A stretch of 64,000 nt of DNA from Streptomyces clavuligerus. Its GTDB lineage: Bacteria > Actinomycetota > Actinomycetes > Streptomycetales > Streptomycetaceae. The position numbers and the translations under genes are program-made. The DNA is taken from NCBI RefSeq assembly GCF_005519465.1, contig NZ_CP027858.1, positions 5,332,001 to 5,396,000 of the forward strand. The letters run 5' to 3'. Positions within the stretch are counted from its first letter, which is position 1, and each line of letters starts with the position of its first letter. Shown piece by piece: positions 1 to 8,762 of the stretch. The notes under the pieces were generated by a model, which saw only the letters and a program-made list of their open reading frames with translations, did no database searches and was not told the DNA's origin.

Positions 1-442
1 TCCGCTCCGCCAGGACGGCGGCGAGCGCGATGCCCGTGGCGACGCCGAGCCCGCCGAGGATCTGACTGACGACCAGGACGGTGGTGACGCGCCGCCGGAG
101 CGCGGGCAGCGCCTCCGCGGCCACCGTGCCGATGCCCGCCCGGGTGCCGCCTGACAGCGCTTCCGTGTCCGCCCCGGTCCCGGTGGTGCCGACCGGCGGT
201 CCGGCGTCGGCCCGGCCCGGGGGAGCGGATGCGGTCCCGGCCCCCTCGGGACGGTCCGCCCCGGAGCCCGGCCCCGTCCCCTGTCCCGTTCTCGTTGCCG
301 CTCCCCCGTCCCCTGTGCCCTCCGCTCCCGTTCTGCCCGCCGTGCTGTCCCTCGTGCCGTCCGTGGTGCCGTCCACGGGAACGGAACGGCTGCCCGGTCC
401 GGTGCCGTCGGATATGCCAGATGTGTCAGGGCCGATGCTCAC
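1..442 (-). CDS. MFS-type transporter, N-terminal part (runs off the window)
   Basis: An open minus-strand frame runs from a GTG at 440-442 to the first base of the window. After about 105 residues rich in Gly, Thr, Ala and Pro it enters a transmembrane-like segment containing VTTVLVVSQILGGLGVATGI, which resembles the start of helix 1 of actinobacterial major facilitator transporters. Only this helix is inside the window, so substrate cannot be judged. The start is uncertain: the low-complexity leader has no clear Shine-Dalgarno, and an internal GTG near 124 (VAAEALPALRRR) would give a more usual short N-terminus. The family call rests on one helix plus the 'SQ-LGG-GVA-G' pattern. Confidence 0.6.
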   Translation of the reverse strand, partial: MSIGPDTSGISDGTGPGSRSVPVDGTTDGTRDSTAGRTGAEGTGDGGAATRTGQGTGPGSGADRPEGAGTASAPPGRADAGPPVGTTGTGADTEALSGGTRAGIGTVAAEALPALRRRVTTVLVVSQILGGLGVATGIALAAVLAER

Positions 443-579
443 GCGCGCAGTGTGCCAGCCCGTGCGCGAGGACGACACCGCCGCCCCCGGTGGGGTGGCG
501 CGCTCTTTTCTCTCCGGCCGGTGCGGTGTCCCCGGGTGCCGCGCCGGGTGGGCGGACGGCCGGCCGGCTGGGCCCCGGG

Positions 580-1107
580 TCAGAAGAGCGGCTGCGGCAG
601 CACGCCCTCCAGTGCCAGGAGCTGTCGCTTGGTCTCCCGTCCGCCGCCGAATCCGCCCAGCTCACCGTCGGCTTCCACGACGCGGTGGCAGGGCACCAGC
701 ACAGGCAGGGGGTTGGACCCCATGGCGGCGCCCACCGCCTGGGCCCCGCCCGGGCTGCCGACCCGGGCGGCGAGGTCTCCGTACCCCACGACCGTGCCGT
801 AGGGGACGGCGGTCAGCTCGCGCAGCACCGCACGGTTGAACCCCGCCGACAGCGTCCAGTCCAGGGGCAGGTCGAAGTCCGTCAGCTCGCCGCGGAAGTA
901 GGCGGCGAGCTGACGTATGGGCTCGGCCAGCAGCCCCGCCCCCTCGGCCACGGGGCGGGCCCCGAGCCGGTCGGCCAGGTGGCCCAGGGCCCGGTCCCGG
1001 ACGGCCGGAGTGGCGTGGAAGACCACGCTGACCACGCCCTCGGCGGTCGCGGCGAGCAGCAGCGGCCCGATGTCGGTGTCCACGACGGCCCACTCGAAGC
1101 TGTTCAT
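580..1107 (-). CDS. ogt: Methylated-DNA--[protein]-cysteine S-methyltransferase
   Basis: 175-residue suicide enzyme that moves the alkyl group from O6-alkylguanine (or O4-alkylthymine) in DNA to its own cysteine. The active-site motif PCHRVV is present with the acceptor Cys at residue 140, preceded by the DNA-binding segment VPYGTVVGYGDLA (about 101-113) and followed by GGFGGG. Length is normal for the Ogt/AGT family. The start MNSFEW was chosen because a damage-type promoter ends 6 nt upstream (1114-1136), implying a leaderless mRNA; the frame stays open further upstream but the extra residues are low-complexity. It lies downstream of the glycerophosphodiesterase gene in the same direction, but its own promoter in the 70-bp gap suggests separate induction by DNA damage. 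Confidence 0.93.
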   Translation of the reverse strand: MNSFEWAVVDTDIGPLLLAATAEGVVSVVFHATPAVRDRALGHLADRLGARPVAEGAGLLAEPIRQLAAYFRGELTDFDLPLDWTLSAGFNRAVLRELTAVPYGTVVGYGDLAARVGSPGGAQAVGAAMGSNPLPVLVPCHRVVEADGELGGFGGGRETKRQLLALEGVLPQPLF

Positions 1108-1113
1108 GCGTCC

Positions 1114-1136
1114 ACGGTACGACCCGCCACTGACAA
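1114..1136 (-). promoter_or_regulatory. PafBC/RecA-NDp-type DNA-damage promoter of ogt
   Basis: On the minus strand TTGTCAGTGGC (1136-1126), six bases, then TACCGT (1119-1114). This matches the recalled actinobacterial RecA-independent damage promoter TTGTCAGTGGC-N6-TAGGGT. The -10 ends 6 nt before the ATG, so the transcript is probably leaderless. The same element precedes uvrB and uvrC in this window. Confidence 0.75.
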
Positions 1137-1177
1137 CGGGCCGGGCCAGGGCGGCCGGGCGGCAGGCGCGCGGAGGC

Positions 1178-2140
1178 TCAGGACCCGGCGGGGGCGGCCC
1201 GGTGGCCGGGGCCGCCCGCGCCGCCCTCCTCCAGCGCGTCCCGGACGACATCCGGCCGGTCCGTGATGATCCCGTCCACACCGGCGGCGGCGACCCGCCG
1301 CGCCCCGGCCGCGTCGTTCACCGTCCAGGTGCTGACCCTGAGGCGTTTGCCGTGCGGGCCCTTGAGCCGTTGCACGGCGGCGACGTACTCCGGGGTGACC
1401 GCGGTGTGCGGCGGGTTGATCTGGTCGGTGAAGGCGGCGTATACGGGCAGCTCCGTCAGCGGCGGTGTACCGAGGAAACCGGTCACCACCCCCGGGTGCT
1501 GCTCGCGCACGGCCCGCAGGCTCTGCGCCCCGAAGCTCTGGACGACGAGCCTGTGCCGTACATGCGCACGGTCCAGCCAGCCCCGCGCGCCCAGCTCCCG
1601 CAGGATGTCGCGTTCGATGCCCGGGTACAGCTCCGGTCGTTTGACCTCCAGCAGCAGGCTCTGCCGGTTGCGGTCGACCCGTCGCAGATAAGCCGTCAGG
1701 GTGGGTACCCGGGACCCCGCCCAGGCGGGACCGAACCAGCTCCCCGCGTCCAGGCCGGCGATCTCGGCGGCGGTGAAGTCCCGCACCCGCCAGGGGGCGC
1801 GTCCGGGGAATCGTTCCTCCACGTCGGTGGTGCGGGCCAGGGTCTCGTCGTGGACCACCACCAGCTCGCCGTCCCGGGTGCGCTGGACATCGTTCTCCAC
1901 CCAGCGGAACCCCAGCCGGGCGGCGTGGTCCACGGCGGCCAGGGTGTTCTCGGGGGCGTGGGCGGAGGCTCCCCGGTGGGCGATCACCAGCGGCTCCCCG
2001 CGCTCCGGGGCGGGCGGTCCTGACAGGTGCCCGGCCGGGGCCCCGGTATCGGCCCGGGCGGGCACCACCGGCCCGGACAGCAGGAGGACACCCGCCCCCA
2101 GTGCGGCGGCGGTGGTTGCTGCGACGGTTCGTGTGTGCAC
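1178..2140 (-). CDS. Secreted glycerophosphodiester phosphodiesterase (GDPD family)
   Basis: 320 residues. The N-terminus (MHTRTVAATT..., hydrophobic stretch, cleavage near PARA at 27-30) is a Sec signal peptide. The mature protein starts the GDPD TIM barrel with IAHRGASAHAPENT (His55, Arg56, Glu64), then E-N-D-V (82-85), TRDGELVVVHDET (88-100, His97-Asp98), LLLEVKRPE and a C-terminal STWTVNDAAGARRVAAAGVD, all typical of enzymes that hydrolyse deacylated phospholipid head groups to glycerol-3-phosphate and an alcohol. It likely acts outside the membrane in phosphate or glycerol scavenging. GTG start with GAGGAG about 6 nt upstream. The substrate head group cannot be told from sequence. Confidence 0.9.
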   Translation of the reverse strand: MHTRTVAATTAAALGAGVLLLSGPVVPARADTGAPAGHLSGPPAPERGEPLVIAHRGASAHAPENTLAAVDHAARLGFRWVENDVQRTRDGELVVVHDETLARTTDVEERFPGRAPWRVRDFTAAEIAGLDAGSWFGPAWAGSRVPTLTAYLRRVDRNRQSLLLEVKRPELYPGIERDILRELGARGWLDRAHVRHRLVVQSFGAQSLRAVREQHPGVVTGFLGTPPLTELPVYAAFTDQINPPHTAVTPEYVAAVQRLKGPHGKRLRVSTWTVNDAAGARRVAAAGVDGIITDRPDVVRDALEEGGAGGPGHRAAPAGS

Positions 2141-2409
2141 CTCGACTCCTCACGGCGTTCGACGGGCGACCGGGTGAGCGTGACATCCGGCGGCGGGTCA
2201 CGAACAGGCGAAGTGTGGCCAAAAAAGCGAACAGACCTACCCAGACCACCCCACGTACCTGTTTCTGCGGAGATAAATCTCTACCCAAATGTTTGCCAAG
2301 CGATGGTCAGGCCATACCCTCACCCCCGGGAAAGACGTTCCACCAGCGGGTCAAGGGGGCCACCGCCAGGGGACCGCCGCGATCACATACGGAGCGAAGG
2401 GCACACGGC

Positions 2410-3357
2410 ATGCAAGGAACTCTCGACGGTTTCACCTATGGGTTGGTCACACCGGTGGCGGCCTTTGTGATGGCCTGTCTGGGCGGGGCGCTGGGACTGC
2501 GCTGCACCACGAGATCCGTGCGGACCGAGGGTGCCTTCAAACCCGGCTGGCTGGCGCTGGGAGCCGTCTCCATCGGCTCCGGCATCTGGACGATGCACTT
2601 CATCGCCATGATGGGCTTCAGCATCGCGGAGACCCCGATCACCTATGACCGGCCGATCACCTACGCGAGCCTCGCGCTCGCGATCGTCATGGTCGGCATC
2701 GGCATCTTCATTGTCGGCTACCGGGGCGCCACCGTGATGGCCCTCGTCACCGGGGGCACCATCATGGGGCTCGGAGTGGCCTCGATGCACTACCTCGGCA
2801 TGGCCGGAATGCGGTTCCAGGGGCGGGTCGAGTACAGCATCCCGGTCGTGGCCCTCTCGGTGGTGATCGCGGTGGTCGCCGCGACCGCCGCGCTGTGGGC
2901 CGCCGTGTCGATCCACGGCTTCCGGGCCAGCCTGCTCGCCAGTCTGGTGATGGGAGTGGCGGTCTCCGGAATGCACTACACCGGCATGGCCTCGGTCAGC
3001 GTCCATCTGCACGGCACCCTGACCGCGCAGGCCGGTGGCGACTCGCCCACCTCGCTGCTGCTGCCGATGCTGGTCGGCCCCGGTGTCTTCCTGCTGCTCG
3101 CCGCGGTCGTCGTGATGTTCGATCCGCTGCTGGTGATGGGCGAACCCGAGTGGGAGAAGCCCGCCCGCGGGGCGGCCCCGCTGCCCGGCGTCCCGGCCCG
3201 GCCCGTGCAGGCGGCCCCGCAGCCGTGGCCCCACCAGCCCGCCGCGGCGCGGCCGGAGGACGCCTGGCCGGTGAACCGGCCCGGCGAGTGGCCCCACCAG
3301 CCCCAGGTTCAGCCTCAGCCCCAGCGCCGCGAGCAGCCCTACTCCGACAGCTGGTGA
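2410..3357 (+). CDS. MHYT-domain integral membrane protein
   Basis: 315 residues. The first ~240 form seven predicted transmembrane helices with three MHYT-type motifs: TMHFIAMMGF (61-70), SMHYLGMAGM (125-134) and GMHYTGMASV (187-196). This domain was proposed to bind copper and sense oxygen, CO or NO; that function is prediction for the family, not shown here. No GGDEF, EAL or kinase domain follows; the C-terminus is a cytoplasmic Pro/Gln/Ala-rich tail (about 255-315), so any output must go through partners. The start was set at MQGTLDGFTYG with GAAGG upstream; the longer frame reads through intergenic DNA. It stands alone between a divergent GDPD gene and a 10-bp repeat tract. Confidence 0.88.
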   Translation: MQGTLDGFTYGLVTPVAAFVMACLGGALGLRCTTRSVRTEGAFKPGWLALGAVSIGSGIWTMHFIAMMGFSIAETPITYDRPITYASLALAIVMVGIGIFIVGYRGATVMALVTGGTIMGLGVASMHYLGMAGMRFQGRVEYSIPVVALSVVIAVVAATAALWAAVSIHGFRASLLASLVMGVAVSGMHYTGMASVSVHLHGTLTAQAGGDSPTSLLLPMLVGPGVFLLLAAVVVMFDPLLVMGEPEWEKPARGAAPLPGVPARPVQAAPQPWPHQPAAARPEDAWPVNRPGEWPHQPQVQPQPQRREQPYSDSW

Positions 3358-3362
3358 TATCC

Positions 3363-3422
3363 GATGGCACCTGATGGCACCTGATGAGGCCCGATGAGAT
3401 CTGACGACATCTGATGACAGCG
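3363..3422. repeat. Six-unit 10-bp degenerate tandem repeat (GATGRCAYCT-like)
   Basis: Immediately after the MHYT gene, six consecutive 10-bp units begin with GATG or GACG (units at 3363, 3373, 3383, 3393, 3403, 3413); the first two are identical, GATGGCACCT. The period equals about one helical turn. Similar GATGAC/GTGACATCA words continue to about 3465, followed by the uvrB promoter at 3535. Function unknown. Confidence 0.7.
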
Positions 3423-3534
3423 CAGAGCAGTGGATGACACTCGGTGATCGAGGGTGACATCACGTGACGACCGGAGCCGGGCGGCGGTCGCCGGAACGCC
3501 CGGCTCCCTGGGGCGGGAGCGCACCGGGACCCCG

Positions 3535-3557
3535 TTGTCAGTGGGGGGCCGTACGGT
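3535..3557 (+). promoter_or_regulatory. PafBC/RecA-NDp-type DNA-damage promoter of uvrB
   Basis: TTGTCAGTGGG (3535-3545), six bases, TACGGT (3552-3557), then GGATTC and the uvrB ATG at 3564. The -35 box is identical over ten bases to that of ogt, and the distance to the start codon is also 6 nt, so a leaderless damage-induced transcript is likely. Confidence 0.75.
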
Positions 3558-3563
3558 GGATTC

Positions 3564-5723
3564 ATGCGGCCCGTTTCCCAGATCGAACGTACGGTGGCGC
3601 CCTTCGAGGTCGTCAGTCCCTTCCAGCCCAGCGGCGACCAGCCCACGGCCATCGCCGACCTGGAGCGGCGCATCCGCGCGGGGGAGAAGGACGTGGTCCT
3701 CCTCGGTGCGACCGGCACCGGCAAGTCGGCGACCACCGCCTGGATGATCGAGCGCCTCCAGCGCCCCACCCTGGTCATGGCGCCGAACAAGACGCTGGCC
3801 GCCCAGCTCGCGAACGAGTTCCGCGAGCTGCTGCCCCACAACGCCGTCGAGTACTTCGTCTCGTACTACGACTACTACCAGCCCGAGGCGTACGTCCCGC
3901 AGTCGGACACCTATATCGAGAAGGACTCCTCGATCAACGAGGAGGTGGAGCGGCTGCGCCACTCCGCGACCAACTCCCTGCTGACCCGGCGCGATGTGAT
4001 CGTGGTCGCCTCCGTGTCCTGCATCTACGGCCTCGGCACCCCGCAGGAGTACGTCGACCGGATGGTGCCGCTCAGGGTCGGCGAGGAGATCGACCGGGAC
4101 GAGCTGCTCCGCCGCTTCGTGGACATCCAGTACACACGGAACGACGTGGCCTTCACCCGGGGCACCTTCCGGGTCCGCGGCGACACCATCGAGATCTTCC
4201 CGGTCTACGAGGAGCTGGCCGTCCGCATCGAGATGTTCGGTGACGAGATCGAGGCCCTGTCCACGCTCCACCCCCTCACCGGAGAGATCCTGAGCGAGGA
4301 CCAGTCCCTGCACGTCTTCCCCGCGAGCCACTATGTGGCGGGCCCCGAACGCCTGGAGAAGGCGGTCGACGGCATCGAGGCCGAGCTGGAGCAGCGCCTC
4401 GCCGAGCTGGACAAGCAGGGCAAGCTGCTGGAGTCGCAGCGGCTGCGGATGCGGACCACCTACGACATCGAGATGATGCGCCAGATCGGCTCCTGCTCCG
4501 GCATCGAGAACTACTCGATGCACTTCGACGGCCGGGAGCCAGGCTCCCCGCCGAACACCCTCCTCGACTACTTCCCCGAGGACTTCCTGCTGGTCATCGA
4601 CGAGTCCCATGTGACCGTTCCGCAGATCGGCGCCATGTACGAGGGGGACGCCTCACGCAAGCGGACCCTGGTCGACCACGGCTTCCGGCTGCCCTCCGCC
4701 CTGGACAACCGCCCCCTGAAGTGGGAGGAGTTCACCGAGCGGATCGGTCAGACGGTCTATCTCTCGGCCACGCCCGGGGCCTATGAGCTGTCGCGGGGCG
4801 ACGGCTTCGTGGAGCAGATCATCCGGCCGACCGGGCTGGTCGACCCGGAGGTCGTCGTCAAACCCACCGAGGGCCAGATCGACGATCTGGTGCACGAGAT
4901 CCGGGTGCGCACCGAGCGCGACGAGCGGGTGCTGGTCACCACGCTCACCAAGAAGATGGCCGAGGACCTGACCGACTACTTCCTCGAACTCGGCATCCGG
5001 GTGCGCTATCTGCACAGCGACGTCGACACCCTGCGCCGGGTCGAGCTGCTGCGCGAGCTGCGCGCCGGTGAGTACGACGTCCTGGTCGGCATCAATCTGC
5101 TGCGGGAGGGTCTCGACCTCCCCGAGGTGTCCCTGGTGGCCATCCTCGACGCCGACAAGGAGGGCTTCCTCCGCTCGGGCACCTCGTTGATCCAGACCAT
5201 CGGCCGGGCCGCCCGCAATGTGTCCGGCCAGGTCCATATGTACGCGGACAAGATCACTCCGGCGATGGAGAAGGCCATCGATGAGACCAACCGCCGCCGA
5301 GAGAAGCAGATCGCGTACAACACCGAGAAGGGCATCGACCCCCAGCCGCTCCGCAAGAAGATCAACGACATCGTCGCGACCATCGCGCGTGAGGAGGTCG
5401 ACACGGAGGAGCTGCTCGGCTCCGACTACCGCAAGCCGAAGGAGAGGTCCGGCAAGGCGGGCAAGGCCCCGGTGCCCGCGCTGGGCGGCAAGGGCGCGGC
5501 CCAGGGCAGGGGCAGGGCCGGGGGCAAGGGGGAGAGGGCCGGGACCGGCGCGGACACGAGTGGCCGTCCCGCCACCGAGCTGGCCGGAATCATCGAGGAG
5601 ATGACCGAGCGGATGCGGGCGGCGGCGGCGGATCTCCAGTTCGAGATCGCCGCCCGGCTGCGCGACGAGGTCGGTGAGCTGAAGAAGGAGCTGCGCCAGA
5701 TGAAGGAGGCGGGGCTGGCCTGA
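3564..5723 (+). CDS. uvrB: Excinuclease ABC subunit UvrB
   Basis: 719-residue damage-verifying helicase of nucleotide excision repair; it is loaded by UvrA and recruits UvrC. Visible: Walker A GATGTGKS (48-55), the beta-hairpin [12 protein letters not shown] (about 101-112), the DEAD-type DESHVTVP (about 341), helicase motifs SATPG and QTIGRAARN, and the C-terminal UVR motif (about 672-712, [10 protein letters not shown]) that contacts UvrC. Between the helicase core and the UVR motif is a Gly/Lys/Ala-rich linker (about 625-670), longer than in enterobacteria. Start ATG is fixed by the promoter 6 nt upstream. The other two excinuclease genes are in this window but not in an operon with it. 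Confidence 0.98.
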   Translation: MRPVSQIERTVAPFEVVSPFQPSGDQPTAIADLERRIRAGEKDVVLLGATGTGKSATTAWMIERLQRPTLVMAPNKTLAAQLANEFRELLPHNAVEYFVSYYDYYQPEAYVPQSDTYIEKDSSINEEVERLRHSATNSLLTRRDVIVVASVSCIYGLGTPQEYVDRMVPLRVGEEIDRDELLRRFVDIQYTRNDVAFTRGTFRVRGDTIEIFPVYEELAVRIEMFGDEIEALSTLHPLTGEILSEDQSLHVFPASHYVAGPERLEKAVDGIEAELEQRLAELDKQGKLLESQRLRMRTTYDIEMMRQIGSCSGIENYSMHFDGREPGSPPNTLLDYFPEDFLLVIDESHVTVPQIGAMYEGDASRKRTLVDHGFRLPSALDNRPLKWEEFTERIGQTVYLSATPGAYELSRGDGFVEQIIRPTGLVDPEVVVKPTEGQIDDLVHEIRVRTERDERVLVTTLTKKMAEDLTDYFLELGIRVRYLHSDVDTLRRVELLRELRAGEYDVLVGINLLREGLDLPEVSLVAILDADKEGFLRSGTSLIQTIGRAARNVSGQVHMYADKITPAMEKAIDETNRRREKQIAYNTEKGIDPQPLRKKINDIVATIAREEVDTEELLGSDYRKPKERSGKAGKAPVPALGGKGAAQGRGRAGGKGERAGTGADTSGRPATELAGIIEEMTERMRAAAADLQFEIAARLRDEVGELKKELRQMKEAGLA

Positions 5724-5974
5724 CCGGTGCGGGAGCCGGTCCGACCGGCGGGGGAGGGGGGACACCCCGCCGCTCCCGTCCCGGTGCGGTGCCCGCGCGG
5801 CACCGCAGCGAGCCGGGAAGGCACTATTCCACTCACGCCGTGGGCTGTGTTGCAAGAGCGACACAATAACTGGCCAATTCTGCCGTGCAGTTCATACGAC
5901 TGCGTAGGGTGCTGGGCATCCGCCCGCGGAGGCGACTGCCCCAGGGCAGAACCGAGCGAAAAGGGGACAAGCGC
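5724..5974 (+). other. Intergenic region upstream of terD
   Basis: 251 bp with no gene. It holds the candidate uvrB terminator (5786-5806) and, at the 3' half, a locally AT-richer stretch with a TAGGGT -10-like hexamer near 5907, about 65 nt before the terD GTG. No convincing -35 box was seen. AAGGGG at about 5961-5966 is the terD ribosome-binding site. Confidence 0.35.
5786..5806 (+). terminator. Candidate uvrB terminator hairpin
   Basis: GCGGTGCC (5786-5793) and GGCACCGC (5799-5806) form a perfect 8-bp stem with a 5-nt loop about 60 nt after the uvrB stop. No T-tract follows, as is usual in this GC range. Confidence 0.4.
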
Positions 5975-6592
5975 GTGACGGTCAATATGACCAAGGGCCA
6001 GGCCATCAGCCTGCGGAAGAGCGACGGGGCCACCCTGACCGCGGTGCGGATGGGACTCGGCTGGCAGGCGGCTCCCCGACGCGGACTGTTCGGCTCGCGC
6101 ACCAAGGAGATCGACCTGGATGCCTCCGCCGTGCTCTTCGCCGACAAGCAGCCGGTCGACGTGGTCTTCTTCCGCCACCTCGTCAGCGACGACGGCTCCG
6201 TCCGGCACACCGGCGACAACCTGGTCGGCGGCGCGGGCTCCGGGGGCGACGACGAGGCGATCCTGGTGGACCTCGGCCGGGTCCCCGTCCATGTCGACCA
6301 GATCGTCTTCACGGTCAACTCCTTCACCGGCCAGACCTTCCAGGAGGTGCAGAACGCCTTCTGCCGCATCGTCGACGAGACCAACGGCGAGGAGATGGCC
6401 CGCTACACCCTCGACGGCGGCGGCCACTACACCGCGCAGATCATGGCCAAGGTGCACCGCGCCAGGAGCGGTCCGCCGCAGGGCTACTCCAAGGAGCCCA
6501 CGCCGGGGGGCTGGACGATGACCGCCCTGGGCAACCCGGCCAACGGGCGGACCTTCCAGGACCTGATCCCGGCCATCCTGCCCCATCTGTAG
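5975..6592 (+). CDS. terD: TerD-family calcium-binding stress protein
   Basis: 205 residues. The TerD core is present: MTKGQAISLRKSDG near the start, GLGWQ, the conserved DLDASAVLF (about 47-55), the Ca2+-site segment GDNLVGG..GGDDEAI (about 80-96) and the helix segment QTFQEVQNAFCRIVD. TerD proteins bind Ca2+ and are linked to tellurite, oxidative and phage stress in families with TerA-F; the biochemical role is not settled. GTG start chosen because AAGGGG lies about 10 nt upstream and the preceding frame is Arg-rich filler. It is followed by a second TerD-domain gene and a TerC gene, making a small ter-like cluster without the biosynthetic ter genes. Confidence 0.92.
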   Translation: MTVNMTKGQAISLRKSDGATLTAVRMGLGWQAAPRRGLFGSRTKEIDLDASAVLFADKQPVDVVFFRHLVSDDGSVRHTGDNLVGGAGSGGDDEAILVDLGRVPVHVDQIVFTVNSFTGQTFQEVQNAFCRIVDETNGEEMARYTLDGGGHYTAQIMAKVHRARSGPPQGYSKEPTPGGWTMTALGNPANGRTFQDLIPAILPHL

Positions 6593-6731
6593 ACGCCCCA
6601 TCGGTGGACGCCAATCATCCGGCGCCACCGGCACACGGACTGTGGACACCGGACACCGGGCCCTGTACCGGCCTCGGCCGGGCGGGGCCGGTACGCACCA
6701 CCGAACAGCGGCAGCGAGGGGGGACACGGCG

Positions 6732-8762
6732 ATGACGGCCGAGCTGGCCCGGGGACAGAACCATCCACTGAGCGCCACCCGGCTGGAGATCCGGGTGGCG
6801 GGCGGTCACCCGCTGCTGGCCTGTGCCCTCGGCACCGATGAGCGGGGCACCGCCGTCGGAGACTCCCCCGCCCGCCCCGGCGCACCGGGGCTCCCCGGCG
6901 TCCAGGTGCCCCGGCAGGCCGCGGCCGTGCTCCGCTGCGCCTTCGACCTGGACGCGCTGCCGGACACGGTGCACCGGGTCGCGCTCGTCCTCGCGCTCCC
7001 CGAGGGGCCCGGGGCCCCCGGGCGCTTCGGCGCCACGGCCGGCCCGCACCTCGCGCTCGCGGGCCCCGGTGGCACCGCGCTGGCCGCCTTCACCGTCACC
7101 GGCCTGGACACCGAGACCGCGCTGATCGCCGTCGAGCTGTACCGCCGCCGGGGCGCCTGGAAGGTGCGCGCCGTCGGCCAGGGGTACGCGGGCGGACTCG
7201 CCCGGCTGCTCGCCGACGAGGGGCATCCGCGGGCGCGGGAAGCGGCGGCGGAGATCCAGCGGGCCGCGGCGCCGACGGCCCCGCGCGCCGCGCCCGCGCG
7301 GCTGGGGACGGGGAGTTCCGCCGGGGCCGCCGCCCCGGGTCCGGCGGGCGGCCCGGCGGGTCCCGGGACTCCCGCGGACGCCGTGCCTCCCGCTGCCTCC
7401 GGCTCCCGCGACCGCGGGGACACCGTGGACGCGGCCCGGCCGCCCACGGGCGGCCCCGGGGACACCGCGGGCGCTGCGGCGCCGCGCACGGGCACGCCCG
7501 CGCCGCCGCCCCTGGCCCCGTCGGCCGCCGCCCCCGTGCCGTCCGCGCCCATCGACTATGCGCACCCGGGGCGCCGCTCCACCCCGCCCCCGTCACCCCC
7601 GGCGGCACCGTCCGCCGCCCCCGTCCGGCCGTCCGGACCCGTCGCCGGGGACGCCACCGGCTGGTCGCTGGAGGAGCGGCTGTACAACCAGGTCTGGGGC
7701 ATGTTCGAGGATCTGGCCCGCAGCGTCGCCGCCTACCGCGGCGCCGTCGACTTCGCCGAGTCCCGGATGGACCGCGAGTTGGACGACCTCCTCGCCGACC
7801 CGCGCGCCCGCGTCGGCGGCGCGGCGGACGCCGCCCGCGAGGCCGCGCGGGACAAGTGCGAGCGGCTGACCGCCGAGGCCCGCGCCGTCCTCGACCGGGA
7901 CCTGGCCCAGCTCGCCGCCGAGTCCGACGTCGTCGAACCGGCGCTGCCGCCGTCCTGCGCCCGCTGGGACAACCCGGTCTGGCATGCCCACCGCGCCCCC
8001 CGGGAGCGCCCGCTCGCGGTGCGGCTGGGCGATCTGACCCTGCCCGAGGCCCCCGGTCTTGTCATCCCCTTCCTCGTCCGGCTCCCGCTGGAGCGCGGCC
8101 TCTGGGTGGACAGCGGGCACACGGGCCCCGGGGCGGTGTCCGGTCCCGACCGGGTCAAGCGCCTCGCCCTGGACACCGCCGTCGCCCACGCGGCCCGGCT
8201 GCTCGCGGTCCACCCGCCCGGCGCCTTCTCCGTGCAGGTCGTCGACCCCGCGGGCACCGCCGCCGCGGCGCTGGCCCCGCTGGTGTCCGCAGGGGTGACG
8301 GCGCTGCCCGCCACCGGGGCCCAGGGGGTGGCCGGGACGCTCGCCCGGCTCACCGAGCGGGTCGACCTGATCACGATGGCGCTGCGCGGCGGCGCCGCCG
8401 ACGCGCTGCCGCCCGGTCCGGCCACGGCCGGGCAGCTGCTGATCGTCAACGACTTCCCGCACGGCTTCGACGACCGGTCCGTCACCCGGTTGCGCTATCT
8501 CGCGGACGAGGGCCCGGCGGCCGGAGTCCATCTGCTGATGGTGGCGGACCGCGAGGACGCCGCCGCCTACGGGCCCGAGCTGGACCGCCTCTGGCGCTCC
8601 CTGCTGCGGATCACCCCGGTCCCTGACGACCATCTGGCCGACCCCTGGGTCCGCCACGCCTGGACCTACGGCCCGCTGACGGTCCCGCCGGGCAGCGCGG
8701 TCCTGGAGCAGGTGCTCGACCGGGTCATGACAGCCGGGTACACCGGGGACGACGAGGCGTGA
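6732..8762 (+). CDS. TerD domain fused to degenerate FtsK/SpoIIIE-like ATPase domain
   Basis: 676 residues in three parts. Residues 1-170 are a divergent TerD/vWA-linked domain (PHLALAGPGGTALAAFTVTGL, YRRRGAWKVRAVGQGYAGGL). Residues about 175-310 are a Pro/Ala/Gly-rich linker. Residues about 320-676 look like the coiled stalk and RecA-like domain of FtsK/SpoIIIE-type proteins (DRELDDLL..., PFLVRLPLERGLWVDS, and a Walker-B-like hhhh segment QLLIVNDFPHGFD followed by LRYLADEGPAAGVHLLMVAD). The Walker A site that should follow 'LPLERGLWV' reads DSGHTGPG and lacks GKS/T, so ATP hydrolysis is doubtful. ATG start with GAGGGGGG about 8 nt upstream. Role unknown; the TerD neighbour suggests a shared stress complex. 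Confidence 0.75.
   Translation: MTAELARGQNHPLSATRLEIRVAGGHPLLACALGTDERGTAVGDSPARPGAPGLPGVQVPRQAAAVLRCAFDLDALPDTVHRVALVLALPEGPGAPGRFGATAGPHLALAGPGGTALAAFTVTGLDTETALIAVELYRRRGAWKVRAVGQGYAGGLARLLADEGHPRAREAAAEIQRAAAPTAPRAAPARLGTGSSAGAAAPGPAGGPAGPGTPADAVPPAASGSRDRGDTVDAARPPTGGPGDTAGAAAPRTGTPAPPPLAPSAAAPVPSAPIDYAHPGRRSTPPPSPPAAPSAAPVRPSGPVAGDATGWSLEERLYNQVWGMFEDLARSVAAYRGAVDFAESRMDRELDDLLADPRARVGGAADAAREAARDKCERLTAEARAVLDRDLAQLAAESDVVEPALPPSCARWDNPVWHAHRAPRERPLAVRLGDLTLPEAPGLVIPFLVRLPLERGLWVDSGHTGPGAVSGPDRVKRLALDTAVAHAARLLAVHPPGAFSVQVVDPAGTAAAALAPLVSAGVTALPATGAQGVAGTLARLTERVDLITMALRGGAADALPPGPATAGQLLIVNDFPHGFDDRSVTRLRYLADEGPAAGVHLLMVADREDAAAYGPELDRLWRSLLRITPVPDDHLADPWVRHAWTYGPLTVPPGSAVLEQVLDRVMTAGYTGDDEA

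Noticed and set aside
6732-8762. Active FtsK-type DNA translocase
   Set aside because: The Walker A GKS/T is missing and there are no transmembrane helices at the N-terminus.
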